Assembly (NCBI GenBank): GCA_903870905.1
Contig: CAIQEU010000023.1
Location: 62,001-126,000, forward strand
Source: an uncultured Actinomycetes bacterium
Lineage (GTDB): Bacteria > Actinomycetota > Acidimicrobiia > Acidimicrobiales > RAAP-2
DNA: 64,000 bases
Direction: 5' to 3'
Shown: piece by piece, positions 33,707 through 42,596 of the stretch
Layout of the letters: each line of letters opens with the position of its first letter
Numbering within the stretch: the stretch's first letter is position 1
Notes under the pieces: model-generated
The model's input: the letters and a program-made list of their open reading frames with translations, nothing else
Told to the model about the DNA's origin: nothing
Databases searched by the model: none
Program-made: the position numbers and the translations under genes

Positions 33707-35322
33707 TAGTTCGCAGGCGTCGCCGTCGCAACGATCTCGCCGGCCCAGCGGTAGTCCGGCTTCCCGGCGGGAGAGCGGAGGATGGCATCGACGACGAAGA
33801 GTTTGCGAGGGACCTTGTAGCCAGCGACGTGATCTCGGCAGAAGGTCTGAATCTCTTCGAGCGTCGGCGTGGTACCGGGACGTGGGTGGATGATGGCGGC
33901 CACGGTCTGCCCCCATCGCTCATCGGGAGCACCCACCACGATGGCGTCGATCACACCAGGATGGGATCGCACTGCCGATTCCACCTCTTCGGGGAAGATC
34001 TTCTCGCCGCCAGAGTTGATGACGACCGACCCGCGGCCGAGGAGCGTGATGGAGCCGTCCTCTTCGACGGTGGCGAAGTCGCCAGGCATGGCGTAGCGGG
34101 TGCCGCGCACGGTGATGAAGGTCTCAGCGGTCTTCTCCGGAGCCTTGTAGTACATGAGGGGAATGTCGCCGGCACGGGCGATCTTGCCGACGACGCCCGA
34201 TCCAGGGACGACCTCGTTCATGTCCTCGTCGAAGACCACGGTTCCACCGAGGCGAGAGACGGTCGGGCCAGACGTCATCTTGGTGTTGCCCTTGGTGAAC
34301 ATGCGCATGCCGTTGTTCCCAGACTCCGATGAGCCAATGGCGTCGGTGATGATCAAGTTCGGCAAGACCTCGAAGAACTGGTCCTTGACTGGCGAGGAGA
34401 AGATGGCTGCTGAGGAGGAGATGGCGAACAGCGACGAGGTGTCGTACCTCGAGGGGTCTTCGGCGAGGTGCTCGATGAGCGGCTTGGCCATGGCGTCACC
34501 GGTGATCATGAGGTTGGAGACCTTCTCCTCCTCGATGATCCGCCAGACCTCATCGGGCTCGAACTTTGCGGTGAGCACGATCTTCGACCCGACGAAGCTC
34601 TGACCCATGAGGCACCACTGGGTGGCGCCGTGCATCAGTGGAGCGATGGGGAAGTGGGTGAGGACGAAGTCGCCGCTGCCCTTGGCGATCATCTCGCTGG
34701 CGTTCGTGATGCGGGTGTTGGCAACAGGATCGAGGCCTCCGCCGAAGGCGAAGAAGACGTCGTGGTGGCGCCAGACCACGCCCTTGGGCATGCCCGTCGT
34801 GCCTCCGGTATAGACCATGTAGTGGTCGTCGCCTGAGCGGGGACCGAAGTCGCGCAGTGGTGATCCGGTGGCGAGGAAGTCCTCGTAGTGGAGCGTTCTT
34901 GGCGTCGGGTCAGCGAGGTCGGTGCCGTCTTCAATCACGACGACGTGCTCGAGGGTCGGCATCTCTGGGGCGAGGCGCTCGACGCGGTCAGCGAAGGAGC
35001 GCTCGACGAAGAGCGCCTTCAGGTCGGCGTTGTCGAAGAGGTAACGGAGCTCTTCGTCGACGTAGCGGTAGTTGATGTTGATCCACACCGCACGAATCTT
35101 GAAGACCGCCCAGAGGATCTCTGCCCACTCGACGGAGTTGTAGGCGTAGATCCCAATGTGGTCGCCGGGCTGAATGCCGAGGTCAGCGAGCGCGTGGCCG
35201 AGCTGGTTCGCTCGAGCCTCGAGCTCGGCGTAGGTCCGTCGCTTGCCACCCGCGACGAGGGCGGTTCGTTCGGCGAATGCGTCGACGGCTTGTTCGAAGA
35301 GGTCAGCGAGGTTGAAGTCCAT
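33706..35322 (-). CDS. fadD19: Acyl-CoA ligase, FadD19-like
   Basis: A 538-residue AMP-forming ligase closely resembling mycobacterial FadD19, which activates the C24-branched and C26 side chains of sterols. Evidence: N-x-A-D-L-x-E-x-A-x-D opening, Y-T-G-G-T-T-G-M-P-K-G-V-V-W-R-H, D-A-I-G-S-S-E-S-G, L-G-R-G-S-V-V-I-N-S-G-G-E-K, and the ending S-P-A-G-K-P-D-Y-R-W-A. The last is shared almost exactly with FadD19. The ATG at 35322 has no Shine-Dalgarno but has TATTGT six bases upstream, so it is probably leaderless. It is coupled to the isochorismatase-fold gene. Confidence 0.92.
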   Translation of the reverse strand: MDFNLADLFEQAVDAFAERTALVAGGKRRTYAELEARANQLGHALADLGIQPGDHIGIYAYNSVEWAEILWAVFKIRAVWININYRYVDEELRYLFDNADLKALFVERSFADRVERLAPEMPTLEHVVVIEDGTDLADPTPRTLHYEDFLATGSPLRDFGPRSGDDHYMVYTGGTTGMPKGVVWRHHDVFFAFGGGLDPVANTRITNASEMIAKGSGDFVLTHFPIAPLMHGATQWCLMGQSFVGSKIVLTAKFEPDEVWRIIEEEKVSNLMITGDAMAKPLIEHLAEDPSRYDTSSLFAISSSAAIFSSPVKDQFFEVLPNLIITDAIGSSESGNNGMRMFTKGNTKMTSGPTVSRLGGTVVFDEDMNEVVPGSGVVGKIARAGDIPLMYYKAPEKTAETFITVRGTRYAMPGDFATVEEDGSITLLGRGSVVINSGGEKIFPEEVESAVRSHPGVIDAIVVGAPDERWGQTVAAIIHPRPGTTPTLEEIQTFCRDHVAGYKVPRKLFVVDAILRSPAGKPDYRWAGEIVATATPAN

Positions 35323-35328
35323 TTGCGC

Positions 35329-35334
35329 ACAATA
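35329..35334 (-). promoter_or_regulatory. -10 box for leaderless FadD19-like gene
   Basis: TATTGT (minus strand) is six bases before ATG at 35322. The divergent box for the ATP-grasp gene is 101 bases away. Confidence 0.55.
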
Positions 35335-35434
35335 GAACACGTCGCAACTCCGCTCCTAGTTCTCGTTGGCCACGACGCGGTCGCTCGTCGACCCTTCGTC
35401 ACGGTGGCGAAACATTGCTGGAACATGGCCTCCG

Positions 35435-35440
35435 TAGCCT
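35435..35440 (+). promoter_or_regulatory. -10 box for leaderless ATP-grasp operon
   Basis: TAGCCT is seven bases before ATG at 35448, with no Shine-Dalgarno sequence. It decides the start over an upstream in-frame GTG-type start at 35415. Confidence 0.5.
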
Positions 35441-35447
35441 TGAGCGC

Positions 35448-36992
35448 ATGACGGTTGCGTTCGAGCTCGATGCGTCAGGCGCGTGGAACGAGATGTTCGA
35501 AGCACCTGGTGTTCCTCGCGCGCTCTACCGTCCGGTTGTCAAGCAACTGAGCATGGCCACGATGCGCGAACTCCACCAGCGACGCGACCTGTTGGCTCGA
35601 ACGTTCTCCGATCGCGGCGTCACCTTTGCGTTCTCTGGAGAGGAACGCCCCTTCCCGCTGGACCTCCTTCCAAGGGTGATTTCGGCGCTCGAGTGGGACC
35701 TCGTCGCTCGAGGGATTAGCCAGAGGGTCCGCGCCCTCGAAGCGTTCCTCGCCGACGTCTACGGCGACGGACAAATCTTCAACGACGGCCTCATCCCTCG
35801 CAGTGTGGTCCTGTCGAGTCCGAACTTCATTCGGGCTGCCAAGGGCATCGTCCCAGAGAATGGGGCGAGGGTGACCGTCTCTGGTGTCGACCTCATCAGA
35901 GACGAACTCGGAGCATTTCGAGTCCTCGAAGACAACGTGCGAATTCCTTCAGGGGTGAGCTACGTCATTGAGAATCGTCGTGCGATGACCCAGCACGCCT
36001 CCTCGCTCTTCAGCGAGTACAGCGTCCACCCCGTTGACGAGTACCCCTCTCGCCTCCTCGCTGCGCTGCGAAGCGCTGCACCCCAAGTGACAGAACCCGT
36101 GGTGGTGGTCCTCACCCCAGGGGTACACAACGCCGCGTACTTCGAGCACGTCCTCCTCGCCCGAATGATGGGAGCTGAGCTCGTCGAAGGGAGTGACCTC
36201 ATCTGTCGGTCGAACAAGGTCTTCATGCGCACGACCCATGGCGAACGCCAGGTGCACTCGATCTACCGCCGAGTTGATGATGAGTGGCTCGACCCGCTGC
36301 ATTTTCGATTTGACTCGATGGTTGGGGTTCCTGGTCTCGTCAACGCTGCTCGCGCGGGCAACGTCGCCATCGCCAATGCGCTCGGCAACGGCGTGGCCGA
36401 CGACAAGCTCGTCTACACCTACGTTCCCTCGTTCATCTCCTACTACCTCGGTGAGCAGCCGCTTCTTGAGAACGTCGAGACCTACCGTCTCGAAGACGCT
36501 GAGATTCGAGGTGAAGTCCTCGGGGCACTGGATCGCTACGTCGTCAAGCCCGTCGATGGGTCTGGAGGGAAGGGCATCGTCATTGGCCACCTCGCGAGCG
36601 AAGAGGAACTCGCCGCAACCGCAGTGGCGATCGCCGCTGACCCGCGGAAGTGGATCGCCCAGCGACCCGTGGCGTTGTCGACAATGCCAACGCTCACCGA
36701 ATCCACCATCGGGGCGCGCCACATCGACCTCCGCCCCTTCGCCATCAACGATGGAGAGTCCGTGTGGGTATTGCCAGGGGGCCTCACGCGGGTCGCGCTC
36801 GCAGAGGGAGAACTCGTCGTGAACTCATCCAAAGGTGGGGGATCGAAGGACACCTGGGTGGTCGATGACCGACGTCGGGGTATTCCGCAAGGGCAACAAC
36901 GTAGCGAGGAGCCTGTGCCCGTACTCGTCCCCAAAGCGTCGGGGGCGCTGCGTCAGAGCGATCCGGTGCTCCGGGCGGAGGACGATCAATGA
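35448..36992 (+). CDS. Circularly permuted ATP-grasp protein (DUF404/DUF407 type)
   Basis: A 514-residue protein of the circularly permuted ATP-grasp type 2 family. It opens with W-N-E-M-F-E-A-P-G-V-P-R; then come L-E-A-F-L-A-D-V-Y-G-D-G-Q-I-F-N-D-G, a long V-L-E-D-N-V-R-I-P-S-G-V-S-Y segment, the nucleotide-binding V-V-K-P-V-D-G-S-G-G-K-G, and R-H-I-D-L-R-P-F-A-I metal ligands. The end is S-S-K-G-G-G-S-K-D-T-W-V-V. By family it should form an amide or peptide-like bond using ATP; acceptor and donor are unknown. First gene of an operon with alpha-E and transglutaminase genes, an order also seen as Rv2411c-Rv2410c-Rv2409c in mycobacteria. Confidence 0.92.
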   Translation: MTVAFELDASGAWNEMFEAPGVPRALYRPVVKQLSMATMRELHQRRDLLARTFSDRGVTFAFSGEERPFPLDLLPRVISALEWDLVARGISQRVRALEAFLADVYGDGQIFNDGLIPRSVVLSSPNFIRAAKGIVPENGARVTVSGVDLIRDELGAFRVLEDNVRIPSGVSYVIENRRAMTQHASSLFSEYSVHPVDEYPSRLLAALRSAAPQVTEPVVVVLTPGVHNAAYFEHVLLARMMGAELVEGSDLICRSNKVFMRTTHGERQVHSIYRRVDDEWLDPLHFRFDSMVGVPGLVNAARAGNVAIANALGNGVADDKLVYTYVPSFISYYLGEQPLLENVETYRLEDAEIRGEVLGALDRYVVKPVDGSGGKGIVIGHLASEEELAATAVAIAADPRKWIAQRPVALSTMPTLTESTIGARHIDLRPFAINDGESVWVLPGGLTRVALAEGELVVNSSKGGGSKDTWVVDDRRRGIPQGQQRSEEPVPVLVPKASGALRQSDPVLRAEDDQ

Positions 36993-37945
36993 GCGACCGC
37001 GGCATGCTCTCTCGCTTAGCCGAGTCGCTCTACTGGATCGGTCGCTACGTCGAGCGTGCAGACGACACCGCCCGCATCATCGACTCCTACGTCCACCGTC
37101 TCGTCGAGGCGCCGACGAGTGAGCAAGACGAGATCGTCCGGAGCCTGTTCTCGATCCTCGGTGTTGAGTCCACTGCATCAGGTGCACTCACTGCTGCCGA
37201 TGCCCTCGCAGTTCTGGCCTACGACGCAGCGAATCCGAGTGCGATTGCCGGAGCACTCGTCGGCGCCTACGAGAATGCTCGCAGGAGTCGGGACATCATC
37301 TCGTCGGAGATGTGGGTGGCGCTCAATGCGACGCGCCTCCGGCTGCCCGAGGTGCAGGCGACCAGTCTCCAACTCGGTCCGTCGACCTACTTGCAGTTCG
37401 TCCGAGAGCGCGCGGCCCTCTTCCTCGGTCTCGCTGATTCCACGATGAGTCGAGATGATGCGTGGCGATTCTTGATGCTCGGGCGGTCGGTTGAGCGGAT
37501 GGATATGACCGCGCGCCTACTTCGGTCGAGAGTTGCTGGGGTATCGGGCGATCAGGACTGGATGGCATTCCTGCGGGCTTCTGGGGCAATGGAGGCGTAT
37601 ATGCGCAGCTCGTCAGGACTCACCGACGGTTCGGGCATCGCCGCCTTCTTGCTCATTGATCGCCTCTTCCCACGCTCGATTCTGTTCATGGTGCACGAAG
37701 CCGAGCAGTGGCTGAAAGAACTGCAGTCCACGCAACTGCGAACTGCGCCGTCTGATCTCATCCGTCAGCACCTCGTCCAAGCTGCCACCGTCTTGGAATT
37801 CGTCCAGAGCGACGACGTGCTCTTCCGCCTGCATGAACTCCTCGACCTCGTGGAAGAGACCTGCATCGCCGTGAACGATCGCATTACTGAGCGGTTCTTC
37901 AATCGCATTTTGGCTGTGAGCTGGACCACCGAAGGGGGATTATGA
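36989..37945 (+). CDS. Alpha-E domain protein (DUF403)
   Basis: A 318-residue all-helical protein with the family opening M-L-S-R-L-A-E-S-L-Y-W-I-G-R-Y-V-E-R-A-D-D-T-A-R. It also has R-x-S-R-D-x-I-S-S-E-M-W and a later L-G-R-S-V-E-R-M-D-M-T-A-R, a second copy of the arginine-rich motif. The fold has conserved Glu and Arg and no known reaction. Its ATG overlaps the ATP-grasp stop (ATGA), implying fixed stoichiometry with that enzyme. Confidence 0.93.
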   Translation: MSDRGMLSRLAESLYWIGRYVERADDTARIIDSYVHRLVEAPTSEQDEIVRSLFSILGVESTASGALTAADALAVLAYDAANPSAIAGALVGAYENARRSRDIISSEMWVALNATRLRLPEVQATSLQLGPSTYLQFVRERAALFLGLADSTMSRDDAWRFLMLGRSVERMDMTARLLRSRVAGVSGDQDWMAFLRASGAMEAYMRSSSGLTDGSGIAAFLLIDRLFPRSILFMVHEAEQWLKELQSTQLRTAPSDLIRQHLVQAATVLEFVQSDDVLFRLHELLDLVEETCIAVNDRITERFFNRILAVSWTTEGGL

Positions 37946-38784
37946 GTCCCTTGCTCCTCGAAATCGTGCACCACACGGGCTTCGACTACGCCGAACCCGT
38001 GACCTTGTCCTACAACGAAGCGCGTATGACGCCGGTGAGTGATGCCTGCCAGCTCGTTCGACGCTCACGCCTCCACATCAGTCCGAGCGTCGCGCAGGGT
38101 CGTTACCTCGATTACTTCGGGACTGACGTCACCACGTTTGAGGTGACTGAACCCCACGTGCGCTTGAGCGTCGAGGCGATCTCCCTCGTCGAGCGCCGGA
38201 CCCCTGAGCTTTCGAGTGGGAGCGTGAGCCACGCCCTCGATACTCGACTCGGCGATCGGTTCCTCGAGTACCTGACCCCAACACCACGATCGACGATCCA
38301 TCAAGATGTCGTTGACGCTGCAGCCGCCGGTCAATCCCTCGGCGACGTCCACCACCTCGCCGAAAACCTCGCCGAGTTCGTGCGACACAACGTGCGCTAC
38401 GTTCCCGGCGCAACGTCAGTGCAGTCCACTGCGACGGAAGCCTGGGAACGACGGGCGGGCGTCTGTCAGGACATGACACACCTGATGGTCGCCATCTTGC
38501 GAGAACTCGGCGTGCCGGCTCGATACGTTTCGGGTTACCTCTACCCGAGCACCACGATCGAACCTGGCGAGGCGATTGCAGGCGAGAGCCATGCATGGGT
38601 GGAGTACTGGTGCGGTGCGTGGGCAGGGATTGACCCGACCAATGGGCTCAGAGAGACCGAACGACACGTGGTGGTCGCCCGAGGGCGTGACTACGACGAC
38701 GTCCCGCCGATCAAGGGCATCTACGACGGTTCGGGATCCACCCAACTCGGTGTTCGCGTGGAGATGACCGCACGGTCGCTCTGA
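37942..38784 (+). CDS. Transglutaminase-like cysteine peptidase
   Basis: A 280-residue protein with a bacterial transglutaminase N-terminal beta domain (about 1-90) and a core papain-like domain. The catalytic triad is visible: Cys175 in R-A-G-V-C-Q-D-M-T-H, His217 in E-S-H-A-W-V-E-Y-W, and Asp231 in I-D-P-T-N-G. No signal peptide is present, so it works in the cytoplasm with its operon partners. Likely it hydrolyses or transfers the amide bond formed by the ATP-grasp protein. The ATG overlaps the alpha-E stop by four bases. Confidence 0.93.
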   Translation: MSPLLLEIVHHTGFDYAEPVTLSYNEARMTPVSDACQLVRRSRLHISPSVAQGRYLDYFGTDVTTFEVTEPHVRLSVEAISLVERRTPELSSGSVSHALDTRLGDRFLEYLTPTPRSTIHQDVVDAAAAGQSLGDVHHLAENLAEFVRHNVRYVPGATSVQSTATEAWERRAGVCQDMTHLMVAILRELGVPARYVSGYLYPSTTIEPGEAIAGESHAWVEYWCGAWAGIDPTNGLRETERHVVVARGRDYDDVPPIKGIYDGSGSTQLGVRVEMTARSL

Positions 38785-38793
38785 ATCGCGTGT

Positions 38794-40407
38794 TCAGACG
38801 TCGGCGAAGTGCTCAACTGCTTCTCGCTTGTGGCGCCCGTAGTCCATCTTCCCGGAGGGACTCCTGCCAATGGTTGCGACGAAACGCAGTTGCCGAGGTG
38901 CCTTGTACGACGCGAGGGAAGCCTTGACGATGGCGATGAGCTCCTCTTCGGTTGCTGAGGCACCGGGGTGGAGCTCGACGGCAGCCACGACCCGCTCGCC
39001 GAAGCGCTCGTCGGGGATGCCAACGACGCAGGCATCGGCGACGGCGTCGTGGGTCTTGAGCGCTTCTTCGACCTCTTCGGGGAACACCTTCTCGCCGGCG
39101 GTATTGATGCACTGGCTCCCTCGACCGAGGAGGTGGATGGAGCCATCGGCATCCACGGTGGCGAAGTCCCCGGGGATGGAGTAGCGGACGCCGTCGATCT
39201 CTTTGAACGTCGCCGCTGATTTCACGGGATCTTTGTAGTAGCCGAGAGGATTGCGTCCACCGACGCCGATCACACCAATGACCCCGCTTCCCGGCGTGAT
39301 TGGTCGACCGTCCTCGCCGAGCACGATGACCGATGGCCCGAGGGTGAACGACGCCGTTGCCCGAGTTCCCTTGGCGCTCGACACTGAACTCCCCATGCCG
39401 AGCGCTTCAGAAGAACTGAAGGCGTCGATGAGCACCATGTCGGGGTGGATGTCTAAGAGACCCTGCTTGATCTCCTCGGACCACATTGCCCCGGAGGACA
39501 TGATCGCGATGAGGCTCGAGATGGCCGGGGCCTCGGCGGCGCTCCGCAGCGTGGAGAGCAGTGGACGGGCGAAGGGGTCGCCGACGATGACGGCGACGTT
39601 CACCTGGTCGCGTGCAATCGTTTCCGCCAACTCCATTGGGTCGTAGGACCGAGATGGCAGGAGTGAAACAGTCCCCCCTTCAGCCAGCGTCTCGAGCGCA
39701 GTGAACAGGCCAGTGCCGTGCATGAGCGGGCAGGCTGGGAGGAGGGTGACGCCAGGGCCCTTCTCGCCAAGATCTCGAGCGATGCCTTCGAGGCCATCGT
39801 CGGGAACGTATCGGCGAAAACCTGCCGGATTCAGGCGCCCGAAGAGGTCATCTTGACGCCACATGACGCCCTTGGGCATGCCGGTGGTGCCTCCGGTGTA
39901 GAGCATGAGGAGGTCATCGGGGGAGCGGCCCCACGATGCGGTACCTGGTCCTGGGCTCATCACGACCTCAGAGAAGGGCGTCGCCCACTCGGGGCACGCC
40001 GCCGTGCCGTCGTCGACGAAGATGAACGCCTTCACCTGTGGTGTTGCCGCACGCACCGCGTCGACCGTGCTCGTGAAGGTGCCGTGGAACACCACCACGG
40101 TGGCATCTGCGTTGTTCCAGAGGTACGTCAACTCATCAGTGCCGTAGCGGTAGTTGGTGTTGACCGGGACACAACCCACCCGGAACGCCCCAGCAACGGC
40201 AATGAGGTACTCAGGCGAGTTGTAGAGGTACACCGCCACCTTGTCTTGCTGGACAACGCCGGCGTCCAGAATCCACTGGCCGAACCCTCGGGCGGCATCG
40301 TCGAATTCAGCCCACGAGACCGATCGATCCCCGTGGCGTATCGCTGCGTGGTCGGGTTGCGCCGCCACCACGGTGTCGAAGATATCGGCGTAGTTCCAGT
40401 CCGTCAC
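38794..40407 (-). CDS. AMP-forming acyl-CoA ligase
   Basis: A 537-residue ligase with L-Y-T-G-G-T-T-G-M-P-K-G-V-M-W-R, D-A-F-S-S-S-E-A-L-G, L-G-R-G-S-Q-C-I-N-T-A-G-E-K-V-F-P-E-E-V and a final S-P-S-G-K-M-D-Y lysine motif. It is related to the FadD19-like gene but has shorter, distinct substrate-pocket segments. GGAGGGG lies before the GTG at 40407. It is divergent from an acyl-CoA dehydrogenase, with only 44 bases between starts, so ligase and dehydrogenase are probably co-expressed for one substrate. Confidence 0.9.
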   Translation of the reverse strand: MTDWNYADIFDTVVAAQPDHAAIRHGDRSVSWAEFDDAARGFGQWILDAGVVQQDKVAVYLYNSPEYLIAVAGAFRVGCVPVNTNYRYGTDELTYLWNNADATVVVFHGTFTSTVDAVRAATPQVKAFIFVDDGTAACPEWATPFSEVVMSPGPGTASWGRSPDDLLMLYTGGTTGMPKGVMWRQDDLFGRLNPAGFRRYVPDDGLEGIARDLGEKGPGVTLLPACPLMHGTGLFTALETLAEGGTVSLLPSRSYDPMELAETIARDQVNVAVIVGDPFARPLLSTLRSAAEAPAISSLIAIMSSGAMWSEEIKQGLLDIHPDMVLIDAFSSSEALGMGSSVSSAKGTRATASFTLGPSVIVLGEDGRPITPGSGVIGVIGVGGRNPLGYYKDPVKSAATFKEIDGVRYSIPGDFATVDADGSIHLLGRGSQCINTAGEKVFPEEVEEALKTHDAVADACVVGIPDERFGERVVAAVELHPGASATEEELIAIVKASLASYKAPRQLRFVATIGRSPSGKMDYGRHKREAVEHFADV

Positions 40408-40439
40408 AGTGTCCCCTCCGTGGTCGTGCGACCTCTGCG

Positions 40440-40446
40440 TAGGCTA
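40440..40446. promoter_or_regulatory. Overlapping divergent -10 boxes
   Basis: TAGGCTA reads as TAGGCT on the plus strand (40440-40445, six bases before the dehydrogenase GTG) and as TAGCCT on the minus strand (40441-40446, giving a leader of about 25 bases with GGAGGGG before the ligase GTG). One symmetric element may thus serve both genes. Confidence 0.5.
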
Positions 40447-40451
40447 GGCGC

Positions 40452-41576
40452 GTGGACCTCCACCTGCCCGGCTCTGATCATCCTGCTCGCATGGCGCTCG
40501 CCGCATTCCTCGAGGCGCACCCGAGCCCAAGCGGTGCGGAACTGGCTGAAGCTGGCTACGTCGTGCCGCACTGGCCACAACCCTGGGGCCTCAGCGCCGA
40601 TCCCCTCACTCAGCTCATCATCGACGATGAACTGAAGGCCCGAGGGATCAAGCGACCGGTCAACCCCATTGGAATTGGGTGGGCAGGCCCGACGCTGCTC
40701 GCAGGTGGGAGCGAGGAGCAGCAAGCCCGCTACCTCCCGCGTCTGCTCTCGGGTGAGGACTTCTGGTGCCAGTTGTTCAGCGAGCCGAGTGCGGGTTCGG
40801 ACCTCGCTGCTCTCTCGACGACCGCCGTTCGTGACGGCGAGGAGTTCGTCGTCAACGGCTCGAAAATCTGGACGAGCTACGGCCACATCGCTCGCTACGG
40901 GATCTTGCTCGCCCGGACCGATCCATCGGCGCAGCAGCACCACGGCATCTCCTACTTCGTCTGCCCAATGGACCTGCCCGGCATCACCGTCCGACCACTC
41001 GTCGACATGACGGGAGACCACGCGTTCAACGAGGTGTTCTTCGATGAGGTCAGGATTCCAGCGGATTGCCTCGTCGGCGAGCTCAACCACGGCTGGAATT
41101 TGGCCAAGGTCACGCTCATGAACGAGCGGGTCTCGCTCTCAGGTGAAGGTGCGCTCTGGGGCCGTGGGCCGACCGTGGACGATCTCGTCGAGCTCGTGAA
41201 GGGCGATCCTCGCCCGCTCAGTCCAGCGCTCCGTCGCAGGGTGGTCGACGTTGTGATCGAAGCCGAAGTGCTCTCGATGCTCAGGTACCGACTCGTGAGT
41301 TCAGTGCTGGCGGGCCGCCGCCTCGGACCAGAGGCCTCGATTCGCAAGGCGTTGGCTGATGAGCACGGCCAGCACGTCATGGAGCTCGCCATCGACCTCG
41401 CTGGGATGGCCGGACAGATTCGCGGCATGGGGCCCCAGGCCACCCAATCCTCGGATGCACTCGGCTGGTCACATGGGTTCCTCTACGCCCAAGCCCTCAC
41501 CATTGGTGGAGGGACCAAGGCCGTGCAACGCAACATCATTGGAGAGCGCATCCTCGGACTCCAGCGTGAGGTCTGA
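40452..41576 (+). CDS. Acyl-CoA dehydrogenase family protein
   Basis: A 374-residue dehydrogenase. Motifs: F-S-E-P-S-A-G-S-D-L-A-A-L, V-N-G-S-K-I-W-T-S-Y, F-F-D-E-V-R-I-P-A-D, and Q-A-L-T-I-G-G-G-T-K-A-V-Q-R-N-I-I-G-E-R-I-L-G-L at the end. The N-terminal helical domain is shortened compared with classic members. The GTG start has TAGGCT six bases upstream and is probably leaderless. It shares a 44-base promoter region with the ligase at 38794-40407. Substrate unknown; probably a branched or cyclic acyl-CoA. Confidence 0.88.
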   Translation: MDLHLPGSDHPARMALAAFLEAHPSPSGAELAEAGYVVPHWPQPWGLSADPLTQLIIDDELKARGIKRPVNPIGIGWAGPTLLAGGSEEQQARYLPRLLSGEDFWCQLFSEPSAGSDLAALSTTAVRDGEEFVVNGSKIWTSYGHIARYGILLARTDPSAQQHHGISYFVCPMDLPGITVRPLVDMTGDHAFNEVFFDEVRIPADCLVGELNHGWNLAKVTLMNERVSLSGEGALWGRGPTVDDLVELVKGDPRPLSPALRRRVVDVVIEAEVLSMLRYRLVSSVLAGRRLGPEASIRKALADEHGQHVMELAIDLAGMAGQIRGMGPQATQSSDALGWSHGFLYAQALTIGGGTKAVQRNIIGERILGLQREV

Positions 41577-41599
41577 ACGGCGACCCGCTGCTGGCGCCC

Positions 41600-42532
41600 T
41601 CAGCGACCAAAGAGCGGCACCGAGAGTGCGTGCGTCATCACGCCTCCGAGGAATGCGGCGTAGGAGCCAGACAGGTGCGAGCGGTCGTAGTAGGCGACCA
41701 TCGTGCCGATGATCGGCGATCACGTTGTCGCACAGAGCCACGGTGTCGGATCAATGAACGACACTCGGGGAACGGCGGACGAAGCGGTGGCCTCAGCTGG
41801 AGCGTGCGTCGTCGCAGCACCTGACGGCGTCACCGTGCTTCCCGCACACGTTTGAACCGAGGTCGCGAAGCGGGCGAGGCATGGCCCGGGGTCCATGGGA
41901 AGTAGGGGCGTGTCGCCGATCATGATGACCTTCGACGTCAACGTGGTGAGGTACTTGAAGAGGTACTCCAGACTCGATGCCCACTGCGCATCGGTGTCCG
42001 ACGATTCATTCCCGGTCGTTCGTTCCGCCAGAACCACTGCCAAGGGGTGAACCTTCTTGACCTCGGCGTAGGCGCTGGTCTTCCACTTCGTGCAGGGACT
42101 TCCGAGCGGCGTGGCCACCTGGGGGCAACTCGGGAGCCACATGAACAAGAGACGGACCTTGAGCGCACGCGCCGCGAGGTCAACGGCTGGTGACCACATG
42201 AGCGCATGCGAGTCTCCGAGGAGCACGATCGTTGACTTCGCTGTCGTCAGGCCGAAGACGCAAGGCCGAGATGCGTAGACGCAGGATCCCGCTCCGGGGA
42301 GAACTGCTCCGGGCACATCGTTGCCGATCGCGGAAACTGGTGGGCTCAGTGCCGCTGGGATCGAGGTGATTGAGGTCGACGCCGCAACGAGCGCCTCGAC
42401 TTGGCTGAGTGTGGCTGGTGGGGTGGCCGCACTAGCGGAAGGGGCACTCGCACGCAGGAGTGCGAGTGCGAGCGCACATGCAAGGATGACTCGCTTTATG
42501 AGGGCATTGTAGGGGTGTTGCGAGTGGTACAT
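41600..42532 (-). pseudogene. SGNH-domain protein gene interrupted by an in-frame TGA
   Basis: A paralogue of the SGNH gene at 19398. The first 270 codons give an export signal, the nucleophile loop L-G-D-S-H-A-L-M-W and conserved cysteine segments. A TGA at 41720-41722 then ends the frame after L-C-A-T-T. Beyond it the same frame stays open for 39 codons. It encodes S-P-I-I-G-T-M-V-A-Y-Y-D-R-S-H-L-S-G, with the catalytic D-x-x-H, to a normal end at 41600. In the paralogue the TGA position is a TGC cysteine (C-S-T-T-C-S-P-V-V-G). Simple truncation would remove the catalytic His. This is either a recent nonsense mutation, a recoded codon or a sequencing error. Confidence 0.8.
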
Positions 42533-42562
42533 GCAAACCCAGAGGGACTCCCTTCAGCGAGG

Positions 42563-42596
42563 CAGCGCTCGGAGAGCGTGAGGGAATCGAGCGCTG
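42563..42596. repeat. 9-bp perfect inverted repeat between riboflavin synthase and SGNH genes
   Basis: CAGCGCTCG (42563-42571) and CGAGCGCTG (42588-42596) enclose a 16-base loop. It lies downstream of the riboflavin synthase stop (42677) and upstream of the SGNH start (42532). It could end the first transcript or structure the leader of the second. No U-tract is seen. Confidence 0.45.

Noticed and set aside
42445-42468. 9-bp hairpin CACTCGCAC/GTGCGAGTG
   Set aside because: It lies within the Leu/Ala-rich signal-peptide codons of the SGNH gene, where repeated CTCGCA codons produce it by chance.
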